Assembly: GCF_000003605.2 (NCBI RefSeq)
Contig: NW_003124894.1
Coordinates: 655,263 to 677,786 of the forward strand
DNA length: 22,524 bases
DNA from: Saccoglossus kowalevskii
Lineage: Eukaryota > Hemichordata > Enteropneusta > Harrimaniidae
Direction: 5' to 3'
Part shown: positions 1-11,436 of the stretch, one piece after another
Position numbering within the stretch: position 1 is the first letter of the stretch
Layout: every line of letters starts with the position of its first letter
Notes under the pieces: model-generated
The model's input: only the letters and a program-made list of their open reading frames with translations
What the model was told of the DNA's origin: nothing
Database searches by the model: none
Translations under genes and position numbers: made by a program

Positions 1-316
1 CCGAGTTATGCAGTGACCTCACCGAGTTATGCAGTGACCTCAACGAGTTATGTAGTGACCTCACTGAGTTATGCAGTGACCTCACCAAATTGTGCAGTGA
101 CCTCACCAATTAGCAGTGACCTTATCAAGTTGTGCAGTGATCTCACAAAGTTGTGCAGTGAACTCACCAAATTGTGCAGTGACTTCACCAAGTTGTGCAG
201 TGACCTCAAAAAGTTGTGCAGTGACCTCAAAAAGTTGTGCAGTGACCTCAAAAAGTTGTGCAGTGACCTCACAAAGTCACACAGTGACCTTACCAAATTG
301 CAAATTTTAAATTAAC
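1..316. repeat. 21-bp tandem minisatellite, about 15 units
   Basis: The unit is close to GAGTTATGCAGTGACCTCACC and repeats with a 21-bp period from the left edge to about 310. The unit drifts along the array: the first copies read GAGTTATGCAGTGACCTC, later copies read AAGTTGTGCAGTGACCTCA, and the last is degenerate. Because 21 is a multiple of three, long reading frames stay open on both strands and give 7-residue peptide repeats; these are a by-product of the period and not evidence of a gene. The array sits beyond the last visible ATP6AP1 exon, so it probably lies in an intron or 3' region of that gene. It runs off the left edge, so its full length is unknown. Confidence 0.93.
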
Positions 317-532
317 AAAATCAACATTTGATTGATCAGTACCAAATACCCTTATATTCACTAACAGACAGTGATAGTAAAAATGTGTTAATAACTTATA
401 GATAAATTATAAATGCAAAAGTCAATTTGACTATAATCATAATAATCTAAATTGAAATGATCACTGCAACTAAATGCATTTTCTGTGACCAGAAATTATA
501 GTTATTCACAGTATGTAAAATAATATTGATAC
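317..532. other. ATP6AP1 intron 5 start, unique AT-rich sequence
   Basis: Sequence between the minisatellite and the donor of ATP6AP1 exon 5. It is AT-rich, with no further exon resembling the Ac45 family and no repeat that I can recognise. Confidence 0.5.
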
Positions 533-3500
533 CTTAGAGGGTTTATTTGCCGTTAACAAAGCAGTATAAGGTAGACCTTGAGTGGATAGTTCCGTCATCA
601 TTTCACCTATTATTCGGTCAGACTCGGATAAACTATCCTTCACTGATTTATCATTGCTGAAAAAAAAAAAAAGTATATTGTACAACATATAACAATACTC
701 TAAACTGGCAACTAGAATCAAAATCATGATAAATATTACTTTAATACTTGCTAAATATATACTACCAAAGTAGAATTGCCATTCAGACAACTGAAAAATA
801 ACTGATTTGCTTTAGCAGACTTTAGTAAATATATAAGCAACATACAATTTAGTCTAGTGATGTCAAACCCGAGAGGGTTCTTGTTCCTGTGCGTGAAGTA
901 ATAGAATAATTTTTGATTGATTCAATAAACAGTAATTTGTTTTGTTTTTCAGATGAAAATAAACTCAGACATAATATTTGCCCTTATATGATCTAGCATC
1001 AGCAGGTTTTGTGAAAATTTTTATGGAGCTTTGTAGGAAATATACAAATCTACCAAAAGGCAATGCTGTGACATCCAGTTTATGTCAAGGTAGACCATTC
1101 AAAAAACTAGGTACACTTGTGTATATAGAATAGAATAGAATATAATTCTTTATTAATACCGTAAAGATAATGTGACATTTCTTTTTTGGTTAACGAGTTA
1201 ATAAAGTTTTTACATAGTTGTTGAGCGGATATAAAACTATCCGTGAATAGTAAGACAATTTACAATATGTAAGAATATGGCATATGTTGTTTATTTATTA
1301 TACATGTATATATATATATATATATATACATGTATAATGCAAATTCATTGTTGAATTAACTTAGATGCGATATCGAAAATTCAAAACTGTGCAAGTGAAA
1401 GGGAGTAAATAGTTTTTTTGTTTGTTTCTTTTTAATTCAAAACAATATTTTACTCATACAGATCTCCAATTCAATTTAATCTATATATCGGTGTAAATTA
1501 CTCAGTCAGCACTGCAATGCTGAAAACAACTCCTCCTCTACTGACAAAAGTACATACATAACGTACAAAGGTCACTATGATGAGATCATGAGATAAAACG
1601 ACTTTACCTGCTATATTGCGGCAGGCGTCTGATAATCAAGTTGAATTTTTCCTTATCTAAGGTAACATCTTTCAAAGTGGTTGACTCTAAGTCAACTATT
1701 TTACCATCGATATGAGACTCCAGGTATTCCATCATATTATCTCTATCGCTGCCGATATTCACAGAGGGCAAGGTGAATGACGAGGTCGCGGATTCTAAAG
1801 ATTGCTGTGAATGAAATAAGTGTTATCAATTCTCAAATGTCACTATTTTCCTTTGCTCCTTCATTGAGTATGAATACTGGCATTCACAAAGAATCTCCTC
1901 TTCTCGCTTCCTTTGAATTAATTGGGGGTCATAGTAATTTGTAACAAGGGTGAATTCCCAAATATTTTCCAAAATGCATGCATGTTCATATCATTGAATA
2001 TTTCACAAGACCCAAATAAAGCTATAATAATGTTCTCAGAGTGCAACATTAAGGTCAACTAATGTTCCTCTGATTAGTTTATGGTAAGATGTAAAGGTAT
2101 AAAGATAATGTGATTTACTGGAGCTATTAAACCAAATTGAAAGTAGGAGATAAATAACTATACCCCCGGGTATGTACTGGTTCCTGGTATATTGGCGGTA
2201 CAGAGGTTCATCCTATCAAACCATGCTGTTGACTTGAGTAAAGCAAAATGTTTTCAGTTCTTACCTTGAGATGTTGGAATGTATTCTTATTGCTGTCCTT
2301 GTTATAAACATCACCATACAGTGTGAAGTCTTCAATACTTAACTGTAATGAGTAATATCAATAGTCAGACAAGGAGTTAGTGTTTTAGCAAATGGTGTGA
2401 AAACAAGCAGCCTCTCGTCTGAGATAGCTCCGCTGTTAGCAATGCATATTTCAATTAAAGAACAAAAAGTATCATTAAAAAATGAACAATATGTATAGTA
2501 TCTAAACAATCAGGTTTTCAACAAAATGTGGAAAAAATCACTTTTTACCAAAAATGACAAAAATATTCACCAAAATTAGAGAATTAAAGATATCATCATG
2601 AAATGAACAAATCTGAGAGAGGTCCACATGTAGTACATACCTATATATGTAATATCAAAGCAATTGGACTTGAGGTTTTTAACAAGAAGTCGAAAATATC
2701 ACTTTTTACCAAAAATGACAAAAATATTCACCAAAATTAGAAAATTGAAGATATCATTACAAAATGAACAAATCTGAGAGAGGTCCACATGTAGTACCTA
2801 TATATGTAATATCAAAGCAATTGGACTTGCGGTTTTCAACAAGAAGTTGAAAATATCACTTTTTACCAAAAATTACAAAAATATTCACTAAAATTAGAGA
2901 CTTGAAGATATCATCATGAAATAAACAAATCTGAGAGAGGTCCACATGTAGTACCTATATATGTAATATCAAAGCAATTGGACTTGCGGTTTTCAATAAG
3001 AAGTCGAAAATATCACTTTTTACCAAAAATGACAAAAATATTCACCAAAATTAGAGAATTGAAGATATCATCATTAAATGAACAAATCTGAGAGAGGTCT
3101 ACCCAAGGTACATATACACCAAGTATCAAAGCATTCAGGCTTGTAGTTTTCAAGAAGAAGTCGACAAAGTAAAACATTGACACAGACGACGAACAATCAC
3201 TCATATGATAAGCTCCGCTCGACAAAGTCGACAGCGGAGCTAAAAAAAAACTTGTAATGAAAAAAATTCTGGTCAACACGCAAAGCAGTTAGAAACGTAC
3301 ACATCACAGCTATTTTTAACTTTTTAGGAGTCAGAATTTAAAAAAAAAAAAAAATTATTTTATGATACACCAATTTTTGATTTCAAGCCTTACCTTGTCT
3401 TGTACAAATAACACAATGTTTTGTGGTGCACTGTGTAGAATCACATCAAGATATTCTTGCTCAAGACTGGGCAAAGAAACTGTATGACCAGCGGCAATAG

Positions 3501-4393
3501 GGGGTACCTGTGATAGTATGCTGTGTAAAAACAAATGGTTTAATAATGTAAGTAATTTTGTCTCATAATAATAATTTTATTATTACACAACATAGTTCAT
3601 TTCGAAATTCTTATTCTGTATGTATGCAATCAAATCTATTCTAGAGCTGACTGCGTTCTGTAATGATGTCCTGCTTTTCAAATTACGGTATGTTTGACTG
3701 ACATTCACTCGAAATGGCCCTATGGGATCTTTGTTGCATATCATTGTATTTAGTTTTCAATGGATATTATTCGCGAGTAATTTCTACAGTCATGTAGCTC
3801 TTGGTTTTGTTGTACCAGTAATTCTGTGTGTTTTTTATTATCAGTAAGGCTATTTCATCTGACGTTGGGTGAACCATCAAATCTAACCATAATGAGGTCA
3901 TTCTATCAGCAGTTTCAACACAAATTTATTTAGGACATAAGAACATTTAGATTCTTAATCATTGTGCCGTTAATCGAATTCATCATAGCAACTACCAGTA
4001 TAATTAATTTCACACTATTATCAAACCAGTGCAGAATATGCAAATTAATTAATGTTTCTATATACAGGCAAGCCGCCGAGATGCAGGCACATGGAAACAT
4101 AGTAGAAGAAATTTATGATATACAATTATTAGGATTAATTGAAATGGTTTCAATTGGATTCCGGCCCTTTTTAACACATCAATTAATAAATGGGCAATCT
4201 TCCCAAACGTAAATTATAATAAAGGTGATCTCCGATAAAATATTAAAAATACGATATTTTCCGAAGACAAAATGACCACAAATTATTATAAATTACAGAC
4301 TCACTTTGTATTTGACCACGAGACGACTGGAACATGTCCTTGTACACCAATACAGAGGCAAAATAGAGCCGTTAAAACAGGAATAGGAGACAT
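533..4393 (-). CDS. ATP6AP1: V-type proton ATPase accessory subunit S1 (Ac45), five 5' coding exons; partial at the 3' end
   Basis: Ac45 is a type I membrane subunit of the V-ATPase Vo sector that acts in assembly and trafficking of the proton pump in secretory and lysosomal compartments. Coding exons on the minus strand: 4393-4305, 3520-3394, 2342-2265, 1804-1608 and 656-533. All junctions are GT-AG and in phase (615 nt, 205 codons). Exon 1 begins MSPIPVLTALFCLCIGVQG, a clear signal peptide, followed by HVPVVSWSN, which resembles the family's mature N-terminus (VPLVLWS). Exon 2 ends NIVLFVQDK and exon 3 starts LSIEDFTLYGDVYN, as in human NVLLFLQDKLSIEDFT. Exon 5 contains GLPYTALLTANKPSK, like human DVPYTAALTAVRPSR. 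The conserved second luminal domain, transmembrane helix and cytosolic tail are not in the window, and the donor after exon 5 (532-531) shows the gene continues left. The gene could be the common ancestor of vertebrate ATP6AP1 and ATP6AP1L rather than a strict orthologue of either. Intron 2 carries a tandem-repeat element. Confidence 0.93.
657..1607. other. ATP6AP1 intron 4
   Basis: Intron between exons 5 and 4. It holds a polypyrimidine acceptor (a run of A on the plus strand at 660-672), a short AGAAT pentamer run near 1125-1142, and the 42-bp AT palindrome at 1297-1338. No coding sequence was seen. Confidence 0.6.
1297..1338. repeat. 42-bp perfect AT palindrome with (TA)n core
   Basis: The left arm ATTATACATGTATATATATA is the exact reverse complement of the right arm, centred on a TA dinucleotide run. 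It can form a hairpin or cruciform. It is probably a microsatellite flanked by matching ATACATGTAT ends rather than a functional site. Confidence 0.85.
2403..3242 (-). mobile_element. Tandem-repeat-cored non-autonomous element, copy A (ATP6AP1 intron 2)
   Basis: Read on the minus strand, the element begins with a 31-bp hairpin (3241-3211) in which AGCTCCGCT and AGCGGAGCT flank TCGAC/GTCGA. It continues through about four tandem monomers of 157-161 bp; the motif CTTTTTACC recurs at about 2542, 2702, 2859 and 3016. It ends with ACAGCGGAGCTA followed by AGGCTGCTTGTT (2414-2403). The terminal TAGCTCCGCTGT and ACAGCGGAGCTA are inverted repeats of each other. No coding capacity was found. The architecture resembles tandem-repeat-containing MITE or Helitron-derived elements reported in bivalves (pearl and BIV160-type), an analogy from memory and not a match. 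A second copy lies at 20031-21202 in the other orientation. It is in the sense orientation of its host gene. Confidence 0.85.
3521..4304. other. ATP6AP1 intron 1
   Basis: Intron between the signal-peptide exon and exon 2. An 82-codon open frame on the plus strand (3964-4212) has no recognisable family features and is taken as chance. No repeat was recognised. Confidence 0.55.
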
Positions 4394-4738
4394 AGTCGAA
4401 CAGATACAACCTTCTTAGGTTGAGCGAAATATCGTAAATGGTGAGATCGTTGTCACATGATAGTAGGTCAAATGAACAGCGCCCTCTATAATTATTTTAA
4501 TATTTATTTCTCGTTTGAACTGTTTGTGATAACATCTAACACACTCTGATGATGTATTAAAAATATATGTTGGTTTAATAAATATCTTCATTTCGTTTCT
4601 ATTTTTCAGTGAATTAATAAATTTAGTAGAAAAAACACGTTCCAGACGACGCCCTCATCGACGATATGTCGAAATCACGAGGATACGTTACTCTCGCAAA
4701 ATCCCGCGGTCGGTCTTTTCCTCGCATCGTTGTCCATC
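4394..4738. promoter_or_regulatory. Head-to-head intergenic promoter region, ATP6AP1 / RPS23
   Basis: The two start codons are 345 bp apart and point away from each other, so both promoters must lie here or overlap. The RPS23 side is locally GC-richer (about 4640-4735) and contains the pyrimidine tract TCTTTTCCTC at 4714-4723. That tract is the expected 5' terminal oligopyrimidine (TOP) start of ribosomal protein mRNAs, and would give a 5' UTR of about 24 nt. TOP mRNAs are translationally controlled by mTORC1 through LARP1 in animals. No clear TATA box is placed at the expected distance. Shared bidirectional control is inferred from spacing only. Confidence 0.7.
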
Positions 4739-7260
<2,522 letters not shown>

Positions 7261-7301
7261 ATGATAATAATATGGTTGTAATCTAGTCTGTTTTATTCAT
7301 A

Positions 7302-7307
7302 ATTAAA
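7302..7307 (+). terminator. RPS23 polyadenylation signal ATTAAA
   Basis: ATTAAA lies 42 nt after the RPS23 stop codon. It is followed by the T-rich stretch GTCTGTTTTACA and then TTTGTTTGTATA, a usual arrangement of hexamer and downstream element. This predicts a 3' UTR of about 65-70 nt, short as in other ribosomal protein mRNAs. Confidence 0.7.
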
Positions 7308-8474
7308 GTCTGTTTTACAACTAGAAATTTGTTTGTATACTTTTCATGAATGTAAAAACCATGCCAAATCTATTCAGAGCATTTTTTTTCTGCTGGTTGA
7401 TTAGATCACTTTTTATGATGAATCAACTATTTTGGTCATTCAGCTTTTACATTCCTTCATCTGAATGACAGTTCATTGTAAACTTCCTTGTATTCCCCAC
7501 CCCTTCCAAGGTCTCAAAGCCATTTCAAAGCATTCATCCAAGACACGATTTGTTGAAATTACCTGTCAAACAAGCTGCTTTCCAATTGACTGTGGAATTT
7601 TGAATGAGAAACTACTCTTGTATTATTGGGTGTGTATGGTAGGTAGTTTCACATTTGAACCTTAGTAAGCAAAGTGTTTTGAGATGCTGACCACAACTGG
7701 AATTTGCAAACTTGAACACGATTTGAAAGATTCAGCAATCTGCTGAGATTAATTTACATGCCTGGTAACTACAAAATGTCAATTGTATATTCTGAGGTGT
7801 CACAATCTTGCCTAAGGAATGAATGTAAAGCCAGAATAGGTCACATGACCAAAGAGGTATGAAACTATCCCAGTGTTGTGCATTTTGTTGACCATACTAT
7901 CTTGGGAGGATTTTATTTGACTAAAAGATCCATTTAATAGCTGAGCTTGCAGTGATTTCTATTCAGCAACTTTTTCAATATGAGATATCACTACTTCCAG
8001 CGGAGGTTGATGAAAGTAGTCTTTTAATAGTGAGCCAAATTCCCCTATAAAGGGCCTGTATAGAAGAGTAGGCTGATATTGGAATGTTTACAAATACCAA
8101 GGTTGCCATGCATCATTTGGTTATATCTAACATGATAATCCATGTATTCTCAGGGGCAGAGCTACGAAACTTTCCATGTTACTAAGACGCACACCACTGT
8201 ACCATGTATTTCTATGGGCGTGAGCTGGTTTGGAATGCCAGCCAAGAGTGAAAAATGACACAATCTCAACTTTGAAGTACCGGTACTCCTGAGTAAATTT
8301 ATACATGCTGCACATGTAGGGATAATCTCGTATTCAGAGGAGTCAACAACTATCCCAAAGTACAGTTTTCTGAGAGTTATTGGTGTGATGGTTGCCAGGT
8401 GCTGAAAATGCCTGTTGTCTGCCCCCAAAAGATATTGAAAAAATGTGACCCAACCCACCACCCTTTTCCAGATT
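7308..8474. other. Convergent intergenic region, RPS23 / TRMU
   Basis: Sequence between the RPS23 polyadenylation signal and the TRMU stop codon. It must contain the TRMU 3' UTR on the minus strand. A candidate AATAAA on that strand is at 7918-7913 (TTTATT on plus), which would give a 3' UTR of more than 500 nt; the real site is uncertain. Small open frames here lack family features. No repeat was recognised. Confidence 0.5.
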
Positions 8475-9647
8475 TCATGAGCACATTTTACTGAGCTCAT
8501 AAAGTGATGGTCCTGTTTTCATGATTCTAGCACCACCAAGGCATTCATCCTCGTCATACAAGACAGCAAACTGTCCAGCAGTTAGCGCCCTCAGTGGCTG
8601 TTGTAGAGATATGATACCTTGCTGTTTATCATTCACAGTCACTGTACATCGCACTAAGGGATGCACATTCACATGCTGGAAGCGGAAATCGCATTCAAAC
8701 ATCTTTTTTTCCAATAATTTCGGAGGACTTTGACGAATCCAATAAAGTGGCTCTGTGATCATCGTTTGATAAAATAATGCTGGATGGTGACTACCTGGCG
8801 CAACATAGATTGTTTGCGTTGTGCTGTCTTTATGACATATAAACCATGCCTGACTTTGTCCACCAATATTTGACCTTTGACCCACTGTATACAAGTGGCA
8901 CCCTTTGTGATCCCCCATGATTGTTCCATCTTCAACAGACACAAAATTCCCGGAAGCAGTCTCCAAATATTCCTGTATAAAACTTTGGAATTTACGAGTT
9001 CCAATGAAACAGATTCCCATACTCTCCTTCTTTTTCACAATTCTCTCAAACCCAGCACGGAGGGCAATTTCCTTGACTTCTTTCTTCATCAGTTCACCTA
9101 GTGGGAAAATAGTTTTCTGCAATGCATTCTGGGATATCTGTGATAAGAAAAATGTCTGATCCTTGTTCGCATCAAGCCCCTTCAGAAGTGCAATCCCATT
9201 CTTTTTCACAGACTCCGGATTCGTCAAAACGGAATAACCACCACTTGTTCGTGCATAATGACCAGTGGCTAAGGCATGTGCATCAAAATTTTTCATTGCA
9301 TAATTTAGAAATTTATCAAATTTAATGAGTTTGTTGCACAGTATATCTGGATTTGGCGTTGTTCCATTTTCATACTCTTTTAAGAAATTTGAAAATACAT
9401 CGTGCCAATATTCTTTCACGAAACTGACTTGATGAAGAGGGATATCCAACTTGTCACAGACAAATTGTGCATCATTGTAGTCTCCTTCAGTGGAACATAT
9501 TCCACTCTCATCCAGGGAATCCCAATTTTTCATAAATAAACCAGTTACCCGGAATCCTTGTCTCTTCAGTAACAATGCCGCAACACTGCTGTCAACTCCA
9601 CCAGACATGCCACACACAATGTGGTGTTTCAAAAGCCTCCCTGCCAT
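8475..9647 (-). CDS. TRMU: Mitochondrial tRNA-specific 2-thiouridylase 1 (MTU1/MnmA family)
   Basis: The enzyme adds sulfur at C2 of the wobble uridine of mitochondrial tRNAs for Lys, Glu and Gln, using ATP to adenylate the base and sulfur relayed from cysteine desulfurase. From the Met at 9647 it has 390 residues, close to human TRMU (421) and bacterial MnmA (about 370). The PP-loop SGGVDSS is at residues 15-21. VTGLFMKNWDSLDE follows. NPDILCNKLIKF carries catalytic Cys104, ATGHYARTS is intact, KDQTFFLSQ is intact, and KESMGICFIG carries the second catalytic Cys213. The C-terminal beta-barrel region contains TVGQRSNIGG and LTAGQFAVLYDEDECLGG. Both catalytic cysteines are therefore present. 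The recognised coding part is one exon. An upstream in-frame Met at 9704 lies before a strong acceptor-like site, so it is probably intronic and a short 5' exon may be missing. TRMU is convergent with RPS23 and divergent from MDM1. Confidence 0.96.
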   Translation of the reverse strand: MAGRLLKHHIVCGMSGGVDSSVAALLLKRQGFRVTGLFMKNWDSLDESGICSTEGDYNDAQFVCDKLDIPLHQVSFVKEYWHDVFSNFLKEYENGTTPNPDILCNKLIKFDKFLNYAMKNFDAHALATGHYARTSGGYSVLTNPESVKKNGIALLKGLDANKDQTFFLSQISQNALQKTIFPLGELMKKEVKEIALRAGFERIVKKKESMGICFIGTRKFQSFIQEYLETASGNFVSVEDGTIMGDHKGCHLYTVGQRSNIGGQSQAWFICHKDSTTQTIYVAPGSHHPALFYQTMITEPLYWIRQSPPKLLEKKMFECDFRFQHVNVHPLVRCTVTVNDKQQGIISLQQPLRALTAGQFAVLYDEDECLGGARIMKTGPSLYELSKMCS

Positions 9648-9663
9648 TGCTGCTAGTATTACC

Positions 9664-9700
9664 CCTGGTAATGTAAAAATAAAGAAATAATTAAGATTGA
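9664..9700 (-). other. Probable splice acceptor of a TRMU 5' exon
   Basis: On the minus strand the sequence TTATTTCTTTATTTTTACAT then TACCAG, directly before GGGTAATACTAGCAGCAATG, has a T-rich tract and CAG typical of a 3' splice site, placing the exon start at 9664. Upstream of the Met at 9647 the frame stays open (VILAA) back to the acceptor. An upstream exon could thus be non-coding or could add a longer mitochondrial targeting peptide. I could not identify that exon. Confidence 0.55.
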
Positions 9701-9951
9701 ACAAATACAGTGAAGAGCATAAACCTGGGGATGTTATAGACGTTTTATAAATATAAATTTTTATAAATCAAAATGACTGGTAGGATTTGACCAATCCAGA
9801 ACCGATATAGCGACATTATCACGAATTCTAATTAATATTAATAAGCTTGTTTAATATTATTCATTCAGCAAGAGAACAATATCTCTATATGTGCTCCCAT
9901 TGAGTATTGAAATAAATAATTATGATTTTAAAAGTAAATCTTCCAAATGAA

Positions 9952-10312
9952 AATTGAATACAATAGAGTTTTGGGTGCTTAGCCTGAGCTTAGTGTTCAG
10001 GCACACTCTGTTAGCCTGTGCTAAAGATCTGGAGCAGGTCTTAAAAACAGGCTAGATTTTCCTAGCATCGGCAAAGGTATTTGATCTCTTAGCCCATGCT
10101 AAGGAGCTGTGTATGAACACTACTAATACTACAATTGAATACAATAGTGTTTTAGACTTAGCCTGAGCAGAGCATTCATGCACACTCATTAGCCCATGCT
10201 ATGGATCTGGACCAGGTCTTAAAAATGGGCCAGATTCAATCCATACTTAGCATTTCTTAGCCCATGCTATTGCTAAGTATTCATTCACGTTTTTGACCTC
10301 TTAGTATAATTT
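9952..10312. repeat. Two-unit tandem duplication, 181-bp period, hairpin-rich
   Basis: AATTGAATACAATAG starts both units, at 9952 and 10133. Both continue with TTAGCCTGAGC, CATTCA/GTTCAGGCACACTC, then TTAGCC, ATGCTA or GTGCTAA, GATCTGGA and CAGGTCTTAAAAA. Short palindromes built on TTAGCC...GGCTAA and AGCCCATGCTA recur within each unit. The two units have diverged clearly, so the duplication is not recent. There are no coding features. Confidence 0.85.
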
Positions 10313-11004
10313 AACCATAAAACACATCCATGGGTTATCCTAAAACAATTGTACAACAAAATCTACTGACTGCAAGGTAATAATTAAAAATTTATCAATA
10401 TAGATATTTTTAACAACTTTTTAAATGAAAAGAAATATAATATGAAAAACGTTCTGAATTGCACAGTGACTTTTCATCTGTGGTTTGTGTAAAAAAATGC
10501 TAAAAAGTTGAATTGTACACCGATGTAACACTTTTTTTATTTCGTTCGAATCCATATTATGAGTAAAGTATATGGTTGTGAAATGGTTGTCATGCCTACA
10601 TATTCAGGAAAAGAGGTTATCAAATAGCCCACAAAAAACCTTACTAAACTGAAAAGGATAGGACTGTGGTAAATCACAAGTTTTCTTGACTTGAACAGAG
10701 AGCAGAAAGTTCAGAAAGAATCACACTGTCTGTCATACTATAATCAGATCGAGTTGTACATGCTGCCAAGTTCGCTTTCTATGCTCGCCATTCACAAGCA
10801 CCCAGACTACCTTTTATTCAATAATACATTGGAGGTGGACTTTAATAGAACACAGTCGTAGTTTAATAGGTAGATCACAGTCCCTCATTTTGGGTAGATT
10901 AAAGCATGAAGGTGAAATATTTCATCAAATATATTTGACATCATTTATTTTGTCGCCATCACCCAACCCCTACCACGTAACGTTTTGGAATGGTTCACCC
11001 CTAC

Positions 11005-11021
11005 CACGGTTACTAACCGTG
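11005..11021. repeat. 17-bp palindrome CACGGTTACTAACCGTG in the MDM1 upstream region
   Basis: Perfect inverted repeat around one central C, about 420 bp before the MDM1 ATG. CCCCTACCACG precedes it and also occurs 31 bp upstream at about 10967. A degenerate version CACGGTCACTAAACG lies at 11051-11065. It may be a binding site or the remnant of a tandem repeat; nothing in the sequence decides this. Confidence 0.6.
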
Positions 11022-11287
11022 CCCCTACTTACGGGTTCATGCCATGCCTCCACGGTCACTAAACGCATGCCACTAGTAAACCATCGGATTTGTGATTCAA
11101 TCTGCTACTCCAAAATAATAATACCTAGGAATACGTCCAGCTTCATGTACGTCATACACGTATATTCGTCGAGAACCAATGGTAATCGTGTATTATTTCT
11201 ATTCATGCAGACAACACGAGAAAAATAGAAAAACATGTGAGAAGTTGAGCTTTATACTAGGTCAGAGGTCACATGTGCGGCCGTCAA

Positions 11288-11296
11288 TGCGCATGC
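11288..11296. promoter_or_regulatory. NRF1-like motif near the MDM1 start
   Basis: TGCGCATGC matches most of the palindromic NRF1 consensus (YGCGCAYGCGCR) and lies about 140 bp upstream of the MDM1 ATG in a locally CG-richer stretch. NRF1 sites are common in animal housekeeping promoters. The call rests on motif and position only. Confidence 0.35.
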
Positions 11297-11436
11297 TCAG
11301 TACTAAGGACGCCATACTTTGGGTTTGAAAGATACAACGATCGTATTTTGTTTTGTGTTGTTTCTGTTTATGTCCGAGATATTCAAAGGTCCGTCGAAGA
11401 AATTTTGAGAAATATCGAAGCGATAAATCAGACAGA

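Larger units (their letters stand above)
9670..11436. promoter_or_regulatory. Divergent intergenic region, TRMU / MDM1
   Basis: About 1.8 kb between the coding starts of TRMU (minus) and MDM1 (plus). It holds a 181-bp tandem duplication at 9952-10312, a palindrome and direct-repeat cluster at 10967-11065, and an NRF1-like motif TGCGCATGC at 11288-11296, close to the MDM1 start. The 5' UTRs of both genes must lie here. No additional gene is supported; the open frames at 10890-11228 and 11273-11458 look like chance. Confidence 0.55.

Noticed and set aside
13-315. Plus- and minus-strand repeat proteins in the minisatellite
   Set aside because: The 21-bp period keeps any stop-free frame open. 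There is no other support for translation.
3013-3279. Open frame whose peptide (APLSTLSSGAYHMSDC) also appears at 19991-20206
   Set aside because: The shared peptide comes from nucleotide identity between the two copies of the tandem-repeat element. The conserved segment is the terminal hairpin and its flank, not a coding region.
8162-8500. 112-codon minus-strand frame overlapping the TRMU 3' end
   Set aside because: It overlaps TRMU in another frame and has no recognisable features.
9648-9704. Upstream TRMU start at 9704 (MFNLNYFFIFTLPG)
   Set aside because: This peptide is encoded mostly by the T-rich tract before a strong 3' splice site, so it is more likely intron than protein.
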